Source of the DNA: Desulfosporosinus orientis DSM 765
GTDB taxonomy: Bacteria > Bacillota > Desulfitobacteriia > Desulfitobacteriales > Desulfitobacteriaceae
Assembly: GCF_000235605.1 (NCBI RefSeq)
Contig: NC_016584.1
Location: forward strand, 2,964,001 to 3,028,000
Length of the DNA stretch: 64,000 nt
Direction of reading: 5' to 3'
Position numbers and translations under genes: made by a program
Part shown: piece after piece, positions 1 through 8,102 of the stretch
Numbering within the stretch: the stretch's first letter is position 1
How the letters are laid out: each line of letters begins with the position of its first letter
Notes under the pieces: model-generated
Seen by the model: only the letters and a program-made list of their open reading frames with translations
Databases searched by the model: none
What the model was told of the DNA's origin: nothing

Positions 1-602
1 ACAGTTCTTTTTACGAAGAAGTCGCAAAACTGGTAGCTGAGGCGCAGCAAATTGCCCGGCCAAAAGGAATCTACAAAAGTACTCTTATCGAAGAAAAGGG
101 CGATAATTTTGTTACAATTGAAGGAATTAAATTTACAAGCAAAATTTTGAGAAAAAACATCGGTGAAAATTACATGGTCTTTCCCTTTGTGGCAACATGT
201 GGGGTGGAGATCGAGGAATGGTCAAAACAATTTGATGACTATTTTACAGTCTATTGTGTGGATACAATTAAGGAAATGGTTCTGCAAAATGCACGTCAAG
301 CTTTAATGTCACAAATTGATAAAATCTTTAATTTAGAACATGCTTCCAATATGAACCCAGGCTCACTTCCGGACTGGCCAATCACGGAACAAAGACCGCT
401 ATTTAAACTTTTAGGAAATGTCGAAGAGTTAATCGGCGTTCATCTTACAGAAAGCTGCCTTTTATTGCCGGTAAAAACCGTATCTGGTATACGTTTTTTC
501 AAAGAAAGTTCATTTGAAAGCTGTCAATTGTGTCTCAAACTAGAGTGTCCTAATCGAAAAGCTCCTTTTAATGAAGAAATGTATAAGCAGTATCATGGAT
601 AA
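1..602 (+). CDS. B12-dependent methionine synthase activation-domain-like protein, 5' end outside window
   Basis: The frame is open from base 3 to the stop at 602 with no convincing start, so the gene begins before the window; the TTG at 147 is internal. The visible ~199 residues resemble the free-standing proteins related to the reactivation (AdoMet-binding) domain of cobalamin-dependent methionine synthase, found in clostridia and acetogens. A block around the phrase RPLFKLLGNVEELIGVHLT followed by a C-terminal cysteine cluster (C-x2-C-x4-C) supports this. In such bacteria these proteins usually accompany corrinoid or methyltransferase functions; here the upstream context is not visible. 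A clear terminator follows. Family call is from recall and is moderately sure. Confidence 0.65.
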   Translation, partial: SSFYEEVAKLVAEAQQIARPKGIYKSTLIEEKGDNFVTIEGIKFTSKILRKNIGENYMVFPFVATCGVEIEEWSKQFDDYFTVYCVDTIKEMVLQNARQALMSQIDKIFNLEHASNMNPGSLPDWPITEQRPLFKLLGNVEELIGVHLTESCLLLPVKTVSGIRFFKESSFESCQLCLKLECPNRKAPFNEEMYKQYHG

Positions 603-613
603 TTTAAGAGCAG

Positions 614-645
614 GGACTTAACCTTTAGTGGTTAAGTCCTTTTCT
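614..645 (+). terminator. Rho-independent terminator after the first gene
   Basis: A perfect 10-bp stem (GGACTTAACC with GGTTAAGTCC) around a short loop is followed by a TTTT run. It lies 12 bases after the stop codon at 602. Confidence 0.85.
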
Positions 646-665
646 AATCCTATACAAAAAAAGAC

Positions 666-731
666 GTGACTCATTTTCAGGGAAATGGTGTAGTCCACAA
701 ATGTGGCGCGTGGCCGCGAAACCATAGTCAT
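666..731 (+). other. Compact structured element of unknown nature (three-way-junction fold)
   Basis: The bases can fold as nested helices: 666-671 with 726-731 (6 bp), 685-689 with 721-725 (5 bp), and inside it two adjacent hairpins, 695-698 with 703-706 and 707-710 with 715-718 (CGCG/CGCG). It lies after a terminator and before the promoter of the MarR-GNAT gene, so it would not be part of that gene's leader. I could not match it to a riboswitch class. It may be a small RNA, a 3' processed element, or chance. Confidence 0.3.
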
Positions 732-742
732 CTATAAATATC

Positions 743-794
743 TTGATATAGTTAGCTGAAATTAGTTGACTATGTCAAGTTAATGTGGTAATTT
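743..794 (+). promoter_or_regulatory. Promoter of the MarR-GNAT gene with overlapping inverted repeat
   Basis: TTGACT at 766-771 and TAATTT at 789-794 are spaced 17 bp. An imperfect inverted repeat (TTGATATAGTT at 743-753 against GACTATGTCAA at 768-778, 9 of 11 matching) overlaps the -35 box. This is where an autorepressing MarR-type protein could bind; that role is an inference. Confidence 0.6.
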
Positions 795-821
795 TAAACG
801 AAATATGGAGGAGGCAACACT

Positions 822-1751
822 ATGAATGCAATCAACACGCAGTTAGTACATACCATTCGCAAGTTTAACCGCTTTTACACAAATATCCTTGGACTTTTAG
901 ATCGGCACATGCTGGAGAGCGACTTCTCACTGTCAGAAGCCCGCATATTATATGAAATTAGACATATTGAGAATTGCACGGCTAAACGATTAAGAGAGGA
1001 ACTAAGAATTGACGCAGGTTATCTAAGCAGGATTTTAAAACGCTTTGAAAAAGAAGGTTTAATTTATAGAGAACAGTCTGCCGAGGATGGTCGACTGTAT
1101 TACCTTTATCCGACGGAATATGGAAAAGAGACTATGGCCAAACTGGATGAGCGATCTAATCAACAAATCCTTGAGATGATTAGAGAATTAGGGGAAGAAA
1201 AGCAAAAAAATCTCGTTCAAAGTATGCAAGGCATTGAAAGTGCCCTGGCAAGAGATTCTTTTAAAAATAATAAATTTACTTTGCGATCTGATTTGCAGCC
1301 TGGAGATGTTGGGCAGCTGATTCACCTGCATGGTCGGATTTATGCCGATGAATGTGGGTACAACCATTTTTTTGAAGGCTATGTCTGTAAGACCTTTTAC
1401 AACTTTTTCGAAAACTATAGTCCTAATAAGGACAGGTTTTGGTTTGCTGAATTAAATGGAGAGATGATAGGTGCCATTGCTATCGTCGGACATTCGGCTG
1501 AGAAAGCTCAGCTCAGATGGTTTATACTCCGGCCGGAATACCGGGGAGTGGGTATTGGCCAAAAAATGTTGAAGGAAGCCTTGCAATACTCCAGAGAAAA
1601 GGGCTATAAAACCCTATTCTTGGAGAACACGGAAGACCAACAAAAGGCAATAAAAATGTATACGAAGGCGGGGTTCAGAAAAGTGTCAGCCCACGAAAAT
1701 CATGCCTGGGGAAAAGATTTAATTGAGCAGACTTTTGAGCTGAATTTATAG
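822..1751 (+). CDS. MarR-type regulator fused to a GNAT N-acetyltransferase
   Basis: 309 residues with two domains. Residues ~1-145 form a MarR-type winged helix (a stretch reading LRIDAGYLSRILKRFEKEGL is the recognition-helix region; EDGRLYYL the wing). Residues ~155-309 form a GNAT acetyltransferase with the acetyl-CoA loop near RPEYRGVGIGQKML. Such fusions are a known class of bacterial proteins whose acetyl acceptor is generally unknown. The ATG follows a strong GGAGGAGG site. The gene stands alone, with an inverted repeat overlapping its -35 box, so autoregulation is plausible. Nothing nearby indicates the substrate. Confidence 0.88.
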   Translation: MNAINTQLVHTIRKFNRFYTNILGLLDRHMLESDFSLSEARILYEIRHIENCTAKRLREELRIDAGYLSRILKRFEKEGLIYREQSAEDGRLYYLYPTEYGKETMAKLDERSNQQILEMIRELGEEKQKNLVQSMQGIESALARDSFKNNKFTLRSDLQPGDVGQLIHLHGRIYADECGYNHFFEGYVCKTFYNFFENYSPNKDRFWFAELNGEMIGAIAIVGHSAEKAQLRWFILRPEYRGVGIGQKMLKEALQYSREKGYKTLFLENTEDQQKAIKMYTKAGFRKVSAHENHAWGKDLIEQTFELNL

Positions 1752-1767
1752 AAGTGGAAATAAACGA

Positions 1768-1796
1768 TTGCACATGTGGAAGATTTTCGATATAAT
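1768..1796 (+). promoter_or_regulatory. Promoter of the dapA lysine-riboswitch transcript
   Basis: TTGCAC at 1768-1773 and a perfect TATAAT at 1791-1796 are separated by 17 bp. Transcription would begin near 1803, just upstream of the riboswitch. Confidence 0.8.
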
Positions 1797-1814
1797 CAAA
1801 TTAGTTGAATAACA

Positions 1815-1982
1815 GAAGATAGAGGTGGGTCAAACAAGAGTAACTAAGCTGAGGTTGGGAGATACCTGTGATGCTTAGAGAAAGGGGATGGCTCCGAAGG
1901 GTGGATTTCTCTCAAATTCATGCCTGGTTCCCGGATTAAGAGTTCTGGAACTGTCACCGTTTATCGGTGAAGAGCTATCGTT
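1815..1982 (+). promoter_or_regulatory. Lysine riboswitch (L box)
   Basis: The conserved core elements appear in order: AGAGGTG on the 5' side, an AGAGTA bulge, GAAAGGGGATGGC followed by CCGAAGGGTG, the TGCCTGG block, CTGTCACCG, and a closing segment AAGAGCTATCG. The P1 helix pairs GATAG at 1818-1822 with CTATC at 1975-1979. It lies between a consensus promoter and an intrinsic terminator, ahead of dapA, the first committed gene of lysine synthesis. Lysine binding should favour termination. Confidence 0.93.
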
Positions 1983-2017
1983 TTATGTGCATTATTTAAT
2001 TTATTAGTTTTGTATAT

Positions 2018-2053
2018 AACAAGGCGTTAGCATAAGCAGCGCCTTGTTTTTTT
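2018..2053 (+). terminator. Expression-platform terminator of the lysine riboswitch
   Basis: A 9-bp perfect stem (AACAAGGCG with CGCCTTGTT) with a 13-base loop runs straight into seven T residues. Its place after the aptamer makes it the regulated attenuator for dapA. Confidence 0.92.
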
Positions 2054-2304
2054 ATACTAATCAGAAAGCATAACCTAAAGGTATATACTTTCTGAAGCAT
2101 AAGTGCAACTATGGCGGCTGCCTTCGCCTAAAGGCTGCAAGAAGGCTAATACGTACAAAGACAGTGTCTTCAGGCACCAGCCTAGTTTTCTAATCAGCAG
2201 TGGCAAGGTTATATACAAAAGTGATAAAACTTAAAGCTAGGAATGTTGGGACCTTGCTAAATGTGCAGACATAATAAGTGTAATAAGAGGTAAGGAGTGG
2301 AAAT
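2054..2304 (+). other. Structured 250-base leader segment between riboswitch terminator and dapA
   Basis: No gene is seen. Several nested inverted repeats are present: AGAAAG/CTTTCT with an inner ACC/GGT hairpin (about 2062-2094), GCCTTC/GAAGGC enclosing GCC/GGC (about 2118-2145), and the near-perfect palindrome AAGACAGTGTCTT (about 2159-2171). This looks like an inserted intergenic repeat element or an additional mRNA structure, but only one copy exists in the window, so its nature is open. Confidence 0.35.
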
Positions 2305-3180
2305 ATGTCTTTTGGAAAAATACTAACAGCGATGGTCACCCCATTAAATGAACAATTAGAGGTTGATTATGAAGCAGCAAAGCAATTAGCTTTACACTTG
2401 ATTGATCACGGAAATGATGGAATTGTTGTTGCAGGGACAACGGGAGAGTCACCGACAATTTCCTCAGAAGAAAAACTGGAATTATTCAAAGTGGTTAAAG
2501 AGGCTGTTGGACCTCGAGGAGTTGTTATTGCAGGGATAGGTTCCTATTCCACTGCTGAAAGTGTTGCTTTGGCTAAAAAAGCCGCTGCCCTTGGAGTCGA
2601 TGGGCTGATGGCGGTCGTGCCTTATTACAACAAACCATCACAAGAGGGTTTGTATCAGCATTTTCGAACTATAGCCGAAGCCACACCGCTGCCTCTCATG
2701 CTTTATAATATTCCGGGCAGAACGTCTATTAATATGCTACCGGAAACAGTGCTCAGACTCAGTGAAATTCCTAATATAACAGCCCTTAAAGAAGCCTGCG
2801 GGATGATGGATCAAGTCAGCGAATTGAAACGCATCTTACCGGAGAACTTTGCTGTCTACAGTGGCGACGACTCTCTAACCCTGCCCATGCTTGCTTTAGG
2901 CTGCAACGGTATCATCAGTGTTGCCGGACATGTGGTTGGAGATGAAATGAAAAGCATGGTCGATGCCTGGTTCGCAGGGGATACTCAAACTGCTCTCAAA
3001 TGGCATTTGAAGCTTTTGCCTATGTTTAAAGGAATGTTCGTTACTACAAACCCTGTACCCGTTAAATACCTGTTGAAGTACCAGGGAATCGAGGCCGGCG
3101 GAGTAAGACTTCCGTTGGTAGATGCCGGGGACAAGGAAAAGGCATTCTTAGATGATTTATATCGCCAAATTAAAGGGTAA
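2305..3180 (+). CDS. dapA: 4-hydroxy-tetrahydrodipicolinate synthase
   Basis: Condenses pyruvate with aspartate semialdehyde, the first step of the diaminopimelate/lysine branch; the branch also supplies dipicolinate in spores. The 291-residue length is normal for this (beta/alpha)8 family. The Schiff-base lysine is Lys162 (ALKEACG), the catalytic Tyr134 and Arg139 lie in YNIPGRT, and Thr45/Thr46 lie in GTTGESPT. The gene is single, sits behind a lysine riboswitch with terminator, and is followed by a long inverted repeat. The start follows AAGGAGTGG. All active-site residues are intact, so the call is firm. Confidence 0.97.
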   Translation: MSFGKILTAMVTPLNEQLEVDYEAAKQLALHLIDHGNDGIVVAGTTGESPTISSEEKLELFKVVKEAVGPRGVVIAGIGSYSTAESVALAKKAAALGVDGLMAVVPYYNKPSQEGLYQHFRTIAEATPLPLMLYNIPGRTSINMLPETVLRLSEIPNITALKEACGMMDQVSELKRILPENFAVYSGDDSLTLPMLALGCNGIISVAGHVVGDEMKSMVDAWFAGDTQTALKWHLKLLPMFKGMFVTTNPVPVKYLLKYQGIEAGGVRLPLVDAGDKEKAFLDDLYRQIKG

Positions 3181-3263
3181 AGCTTACAAATCCGGCATCG
3201 CTATTCCATGTAATAAAATGGCGGCGCCCACTGGTGACTTAAAGGAACGGGAAAAGTTTAAAA

Positions 3264-3313
3264 AATAAGCGAAGTCAGATCGCTATCAAGTTAGCGATCT
3301 GACTTCGCTTATT
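3264..3313. terminator. Long inverted repeat after dapA, probable terminator
   Basis: Arms of 22 bp (3264-3285 and 3292-3313) match perfectly around a 6-base loop. On the + strand the stem is not followed by a T run; the A run before it would be a T run on the other strand. It most likely ends dapA transcription or protects its 3' end. Confidence 0.65.
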
Positions 3314-3365
3314 GACCTTAGCCTTTTGCTGCCGGAAGTATGGAAAATCTAATGGCGAGGAACTA

Positions 3366-3396
3366 TTGACTTAGAGTCCACTTTAGTATGTATAAT
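3366..3396 (+). promoter_or_regulatory. Promoter of the first aldo/keto reductase, MerR-type geometry
   Basis: TTGACT at 3366-3371 and TATAAT at 3391-3396 are separated by 19 bp, longer than optimal. The spacer holds a dyad (TAGAGT at 3372-3377, ACTTTA at 3380-3385) like operators of MerR-family activators, which act by untwisting over-long spacers. The second aldo/keto reductase has the same arrangement. Confidence 0.55.
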
Positions 3397-3437
3397 AAGA
3401 TGATATGACACTTTAGATCAGAAAGAAGTGAAACAAA

Positions 3438-4568
3438 ATGGAATATGTATCCTATGGGAAAACAGGGATGAAAGTATCCCGATTCGGCCTTGGCTGCATG
3501 CGCTTTCCATCAGAAGAAAAAGAAGCTATTGAAATGGTACGTTATGCTATCGATCATGGGGTGAATTATCTGGATACTGCCTTTATCTATAAAGACAGTG
3601 AAATCATTACAGGAAAGGCTTTAAAGAATGGCTACAGAAACAAAACTTTCTTAGCGACGAAAAGCCCTATTTGGAATATCAACAAACATGAAGACTTTGA
3701 AAAATATCTCGATGAAGAATTGATGAGGCTTGGGACAGACCATATTGATGTCTACCTTCTGCATAATATGAATCATGGCCATTGGGAAAAAGTCAAGCGG
3801 TTTGATGGTCTTACTTTTTTGGATAGAATGGTAGAAAAAGGTAAAATAGTTCATAAAGCTTTCTCTATTCACAATACTTTAAAAGCATTCAAAGAAATTG
3901 TTGACTCCTATGATTGGGAGATGGCTCAAATTCAGCTTAATATCCTGGATGTAAAACAACAAGTTGGTGTCGAAGGCTTGCATTACGCAGCTGATAAAGG
4001 GCTCGCAGTGGTAATTATGGAACCACTGCGAGGTGGCTATATCTTAAATACCGTTCCCCTGGAAGCACAGGATTTAATCAATCAATATCCTGAAAAGCGT
4101 TCTTTGGTGGAGTGGTGTTTCAGATGGCTTTACAACATGCCGGAAGTATCGGTTATTCTAAGCGGTACAAGCAATTTACAGCAATTGAAGGATAATCTGA
4201 GCATATTTGAACATTCGGCTCCCAATGTTATGTCAGAAGAAGATTTAAACTTAATTAAAATGATTCGTGAGGCTTATGAAGCCAAAAACAGCATTGGCTG
4301 CACCGGTTGCCGGTACTGTATGCCCTGTCCGCAAGGTGTTACTATTCCGGAAATATTTAAGCTATACAATAGCCAACAGCTTATGAAATCCCATTTCATC
4401 GATACGGTAGTGTATCAAAGCAATTTAGTTCCCGCAGGGTCCGGCGCTGATCAATGCATATCTTGTGGGATCTGTGCGGAAAAATGTCCGCAGACATTAG
4501 AAATTCCAGAGCTATTACAAAAAGTGCATTCCGAATTTATGAAAAGTACACATACACCACAAAAATAG
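3438..4568 (+). CDS. Aldo/keto reductase with C-terminal 2[4Fe-4S] ferredoxin domain
   Basis: 376 residues. Residues 1-275 form an AKR barrel with the family tetrad Asp46, Tyr51, Lys75 and His109. The C-terminal ~90 residues carry cysteines C288, C291, C294, C297 (CTGCRYCMPC) and C340, C343, C346, C350 (CISCGICAEKC), a layout able to bind two 4Fe-4S clusters. Such fusions are common in anaerobic Firmicutes and are thought to reduce carbonyl substrates using ferredoxin-like electron transfer; the true substrate is unknown. It is monocistronic with a MerR-like promoter and a paralogue of the gene at 39819. Confidence 0.9.
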   Translation: MEYVSYGKTGMKVSRFGLGCMRFPSEEKEAIEMVRYAIDHGVNYLDTAFIYKDSEIITGKALKNGYRNKTFLATKSPIWNINKHEDFEKYLDEELMRLGTDHIDVYLLHNMNHGHWEKVKRFDGLTFLDRMVEKGKIVHKAFSIHNTLKAFKEIVDSYDWEMAQIQLNILDVKQQVGVEGLHYAADKGLAVVIMEPLRGGYILNTVPLEAQDLINQYPEKRSLVEWCFRWLYNMPEVSVILSGTSNLQQLKDNLSIFEHSAPNVMSEEDLNLIKMIREAYEAKNSIGCTGCRYCMPCPQGVTIPEIFKLYNSQQLMKSHFIDTVVYQSNLVPAGSGADQCISCGICAEKCPQTLEIPELLQKVHSEFMKSTHTPQK

Positions 4569-4593
4569 CATTGAAATGCAGCATATCCTGAAA

Positions 4594-4632
4594 AATGGAA
4601 GGGTCAAGAGGTTTACTCCAGACCCTTCCATT
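4594..4632. terminator. Inverted repeat after the aldo/keto reductase
   Basis: A perfect 12-bp stem (AATGGAAGGGTC with GACCCTTCCATT) with a 15-base loop lies between convergent genes. No strong T run follows on the + strand; five A bases precede it, which suits termination on the - strand. Confidence 0.55.
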
Positions 4633-4800
4633 GATATAGAAAGCGGTTCACAGGGAACAACCGTTTACGTTCGGTTTAAGATCTAGCCTGGGAGGGCATG
4701 GTGTCGCTCCTGTGGGAGAATCATCCCCGTTTTTCGGATCTTCGATTTTGGGATAAAAAAACCGCTTATCTGCGTCTTTTTTATATTCCGGTTTTTGCTT

Positions 4801-5814
4801 TTAATGCTGAAAAGCTTCTCTGTCAAAGGACTCCGGCGGCTGTTCCATCCAGCCTCTTTTAATCATCAACTTAATGCCTTCTTCACCATATCTGGATATT
4901 TCCACCATTAGGGCGGCATAGTGTACAGCTAAATCTTTTCTGAAGGAAAGGGACATGGCGTAGGCGCATAAATAGATACCTGCCGTAACTGAGGTAGCAA
5001 CCAGAAACATAATTAACCTATCTGAAAAAGGTGAGATTGTTGAATCCGTTACTTCCATGCTTACCGGCAAATTGCCCAGATGGTGTTCTTCCTTGAGGAT
5101 TTTATTAAAGATGTCAATCTGCTTTTGCGCGAGGTCTTTTCCCTTAATAAGATAGTCTTTAATCTCTTTGTCACGCATCACTTGAATGAAGCCCATTAAC
5201 ATCAGCATGCCGATGTAATTTCTCTCAATAATGTAAAATATCTCACCTAATTCCATAGCATTTAAGGGGCGATGCTCACCAAACCATGTTTCTAAGAGAG
5301 ACTCTCTTTCATGTATAAACTCTACCTGGCGGGGATAGGGAATTTTGGGGGGCCGATCATAAATTCCTTTGGACAACATAAGATTTAATGCTTTCTTAAA
5401 TAAGGCACCGCTCAAATTTAAACATTCATAAAAGAATTCAACAACATCCTCCCGGGCTACTTTTGTAATGGTTGTAGCATAGTCACTAAAAACCATTTGG
5501 TTAAATCGATAGACATAGCTTAAGCCATAAAGGTCAGTGTATAGTGAAGGTGCGGAAAGATTTAAATCATAATCCGAAAACCCCTTTGGTATGGGAAAAT
5601 GTTCCTCTGTAAAGATCTCTTTAATTCTGACTGTGAATTTTTGCAGTAAATAGATTTGCTCTGTCACTAATGGCTTTATTTCGGAGTCCTGTATATGTTG
5701 CTCAAAATGCCTGAACACATATAAATGGGAGATGTTCTGCATATATATTTTCCATAAACTCGCAATTTCAGGAGTTGTTAAGTCGAGGTGGTGCTCTTTC
5801 ATCTGTCCCTCCAT
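4801..5814 (-). CDS. DUF3231 family protein, two tandem domains
   Basis: 337 residues without a signal peptide or clear membrane helix. The sequence reads as two related halves of ~165 residues, each rich in helices, as in DUF3231 proteins of Bacillus and Desulfosporosinus-type spore formers; the family has a ferritin-like helical fold and no settled function. The ATG follows a GGAGGGACAG site. It is convergent with the aldo/keto reductase and divergent from the glycosyltransferase gene, and stands alone. I cannot name a function. Confidence 0.75.
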   Translation of the reverse strand: MEGQMKEHHLDLTTPEIASLWKIYMQNISHLYVFRHFEQHIQDSEIKPLVTEQIYLLQKFTVRIKEIFTEEHFPIPKGFSDYDLNLSAPSLYTDLYGLSYVYRFNQMVFSDYATTITKVAREDVVEFFYECLNLSGALFKKALNLMLSKGIYDRPPKIPYPRQVEFIHERESLLETWFGEHRPLNAMELGEIFYIIERNYIGMLMLMGFIQVMRDKEIKDYLIKGKDLAQKQIDIFNKILKEEHHLGNLPVSMEVTDSTISPFSDRLIMFLVATSVTAGIYLCAYAMSLSFRKDLAVHYAALMVEISRYGEEGIKLMIKRGWMEQPPESFDREAFQH

Positions 5815-6235
5815 AAGAAATTAAATTTTTTAATAATATGTATCATACCCTGCTATACTATGCAGCATGTTTGCCGGCTCATAGTCAGGTAAGAATAATT
5901 GTGAGATGATTAAGTCGCCGCAGGAATGAGCGTCAATTTTTGTTTAAGGCATGATATGGAATGTTACGTTAAAAAGCCTGTTCCTGCGCATTCAAATCAG
6001 GAACAGGCTTTTTAATATGTAATTGGTTCATAAAATATGCATGAAAAGCCTCTTTAGATTGGTGTTATGTTAGCCGTGGCAGAGGTGCTTGAGTTTGAGT
6101 CAAACGCATATTATTCACCTCTTCAGTCATACTACTTGAGAAGTCTTTTTAATCAAATTTAAGGTGAATTTAAGGCTTGTATAGTATATTTTTACTAATA
6201 TAGAAAACAAATTCTAAATGCAGGAGGTTTAAATT
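5815..6235. other. Divergent intergenic region with an isolated terminator
   Basis: 421 bases between the divergent DUF3231 and glycosyltransferase genes. It holds the intrinsic terminator at 5971-6013, which belongs to neither gene as a 3' end, so a small transcript may be made upstream of it. Near 6158-6175 two copies of ATTTAAGG spaced 11 bp resemble tandem half-sites of an OmpR-type response regulator. No convincing ORF is present. Confidence 0.4.
5971..6013. terminator. Bidirectional intrinsic terminator in a divergent region
   Basis: A perfect 16-bp stem (AAAAAGCCTGTTCCTG with its complement at 5998-6013) ends in T5 on + and, by symmetry, on -. No gene visibly ends here. Confidence 0.75.
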
Positions 6236-7402
6236 ATGAGGTCATTGCGAATTCTAGTCTTTTCAGCAAGCTTTGGAGCTGGACATATTATGGCTGCAGA
6301 AGCGCTAATTCAGGCCTTTAAGGATATAAAACCTTCCGTAGAAATCATTCATGAGGATTACATGGGGTTATACAATAATGTTGTTAACCGAATGATTAAG
6401 AGTTCTTATATAAGTATTATCAAGTGTGCCCCAAAACTTTGGGGAACTTTCTACCATAGCACTAAAAACCTCACCTATGATTCAATATTTCAAAGACTTA
6501 TTAATAAAATTGGCCGAAAACAATTAACGGACTATGTCTATAGTTTACAGCCTGATCTTATTATTTGTACTTACCCAACCATTTCCGGGCTGCTTGCTGA
6601 GCTTAAAAGCAGCGGAGAACTAAATATTCCCCTAGTAACTGTAATCACTGACTATACGACTCACTGTCAATGGATTCATCCCGGTGTGGATATGTATATT
6701 GTTGGCAGTTCACAAGTAAGCGATGGTCTTGTTGAAAGAGGAATTAACCCAAAATCTATTCAGTTAACAGGAATCCCAGTGAGTCCTAATTTTGATCGTA
6801 TCTTAAATCATCAGGAGGTACGCAAAGATTTAGGGCTCAAAAATGATCGTTTTACTTTTTTGATCATGGGCGGAGCCTATGGAGTTCTCAGTAACATCAA
6901 GTGGATGTGCAAATATATTGCCGCCGCGGATGCACCAATTCAGGGGATCGTCGTCTGTGGGAAAGATCAGCGGCTTTATAACTCCCTCGATTCTGTTTTA
7001 GAAGAGGCTAGAAATCCTATTGTACGCTTTAATTTTGTCGATAATATCGATGTATTAATGACAGCATCTGATGCCATAATCACTAAAGCTGGCGGACTAA
7101 CGGTATCCGAGGCCTTGACGAAGCATTTACCCATGATTATTTATAAACCTATTCCTGGGCAAGAAGAAAATAATGCAAATTACATTGAAGCTATTGGAGC
7201 AGGGAAAATCGCTTATACCCAGCAAGAAATGCAAAGTATTGTTAAAGAACTCATTGAAAATCGGGATATTACTGACAAAATGAGGTTGTCTTCAGCACAT
7301 GCTTTTCCAGGGCACTCAGCAGAACGTGCTGTTAAGGCTATTCTTAATCTAATCTATGAGTTACCGTCAGCCCTTCCTGCAGGAGCTAATACTGCCGTTT
7401 AG
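6236..7402 (+). CDS. GT28/MGDG-synthase-type glycosyltransferase
   Basis: 388 residues. The N-terminal domain (~1-175) has the MGDG synthase signature near residue 10 (SASFGAGHIMAAEAL), and the C-terminal half has the GT28 nucleotide-sugar site GGLTVSEAL followed by PIPGQEENNANY. Members move a hexose from a UDP-sugar onto diacylglycerol (as B. subtilis UgtP) or related lipids at the inner membrane face. It starts a three-gene operon with a VTT-domain membrane protein and a polysaccharide deacetylase, so a role in glycolipid or lipid-linked cell-envelope synthesis is likely. It is clearly paralogous to the gene at 46707. Start: ATG after CAGGAGG. Confidence 0.88.
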   Translation: MRSLRILVFSASFGAGHIMAAEALIQAFKDIKPSVEIIHEDYMGLYNNVVNRMIKSSYISIIKCAPKLWGTFYHSTKNLTYDSIFQRLINKIGRKQLTDYVYSLQPDLIICTYPTISGLLAELKSSGELNIPLVTVITDYTTHCQWIHPGVDMYIVGSSQVSDGLVERGINPKSIQLTGIPVSPNFDRILNHQEVRKDLGLKNDRFTFLIMGGAYGVLSNIKWMCKYIAAADAPIQGIVVCGKDQRLYNSLDSVLEEARNPIVRFNFVDNIDVLMTASDAIITKAGGLTVSEALTKHLPMIIYKPIPGQEENNANYIEAIGAGKIAYTQQEMQSIVKELIENRDITDKMRLSSAHAFPGHSAERAVKAILNLIYELPSALPAGANTAV

Positions 7403-7411
7403 GAGAAACTA

Positions 7412-8074
7412 ATGAAACAACTGATTCTAAAGAAATCCCAAAGCTCTGGAAAATCACACTTGGTTATTTTGGCGATAGGTTCCATTTTTGTCTTGTTGAT
7501 TGTGGCCTTCTTCTATCTGGATCGTCACAATGCCCTGTCTGCCTTGATAAAAAGCCTTGGTCTGTTAGGGGTACTACTCGCTGTCTGTCTAATGGCCATA
7601 CTCAGTATGACACCAATTCCCTCGGAAGGGCTGGTGTTAATGTATCTTAAAATTTACGGTGTAGTTTGGGGAACACTTTTAGCCTGGGTTGGCTCAAACC
7701 TCGGTTCCCTATTGATTTATTTTATTGTTAAACATTATGGGCAATTTCTTCTGCAAAAGATTATTAGCAAAGAGCGTTTTGAAGCGGTAAATCAATGGGT
7801 GAAACGGCGAGGAACCTTTGGTTTGTTTATTGCCCGCCTGCTGCCTATTCCGGCATTTGCAGTCAATTATATCGCCAGCTTAATCCCTTCAGTGGATTTG
7901 TGGCCTTATCTTTGGACGCAGATGGTCAGCATTATTCCTTACTATGCGGGAACTGCTTTAGTATTTTTAGGCGTGGCTAAAGAAACGTGGTATTGGTTAG
8001 TGATTGGAGGTCTTGCTATAGTTGCTTTTTGGAGTTTCAGCTACTTGTTAAATCGAAAGAAACTACCGAATTGA
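7412..8074 (+). CDS. TVP38/TMEM64-type VTT-domain membrane protein
   Basis: 220 residues with about five hydrophobic segments. The central block (WVGSNLGSLLIYFIVKHYG and a downstream RLLPIPAFAVNYIASL) is the VTT/SNARE-associated domain of the DedA superfamily, whose members are linked to flipping or transport of phospholipids and undecaprenyl phosphate. It starts 9 bases after the glycosyltransferase stop with its own AGGAGAA site, so the two are co-transcribed. A lipid-carrier recycling role next to a glycosyltransferase is an inference. Confidence 0.82.
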   Translation: MKQLILKKSQSSGKSHLVILAIGSIFVLLIVAFFYLDRHNALSALIKSLGLLGVLLAVCLMAILSMTPIPSEGLVLMYLKIYGVVWGTLLAWVGSNLGSLLIYFIVKHYGQFLLQKIISKERFEAVNQWVKRRGTFGLFIARLLPIPAFAVNYIASLIPSVDLWPYLWTQMVSIIPYYAGTALVFLGVAKETWYWLVIGGLAIVAFWSFSYLLNRKKLPN

Positions 8075-8102
8075 ATGGTTAATAATAGAGGTGAACAAAG
8101 GA

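Noticed and set aside
666-731. Fluoride, cyclic-di-GMP, preQ1, THF or purine riboswitch
   Set aside because: None of the conserved core sequences of those classes is present and the element lies upstream of the promoter rather than in a leader.
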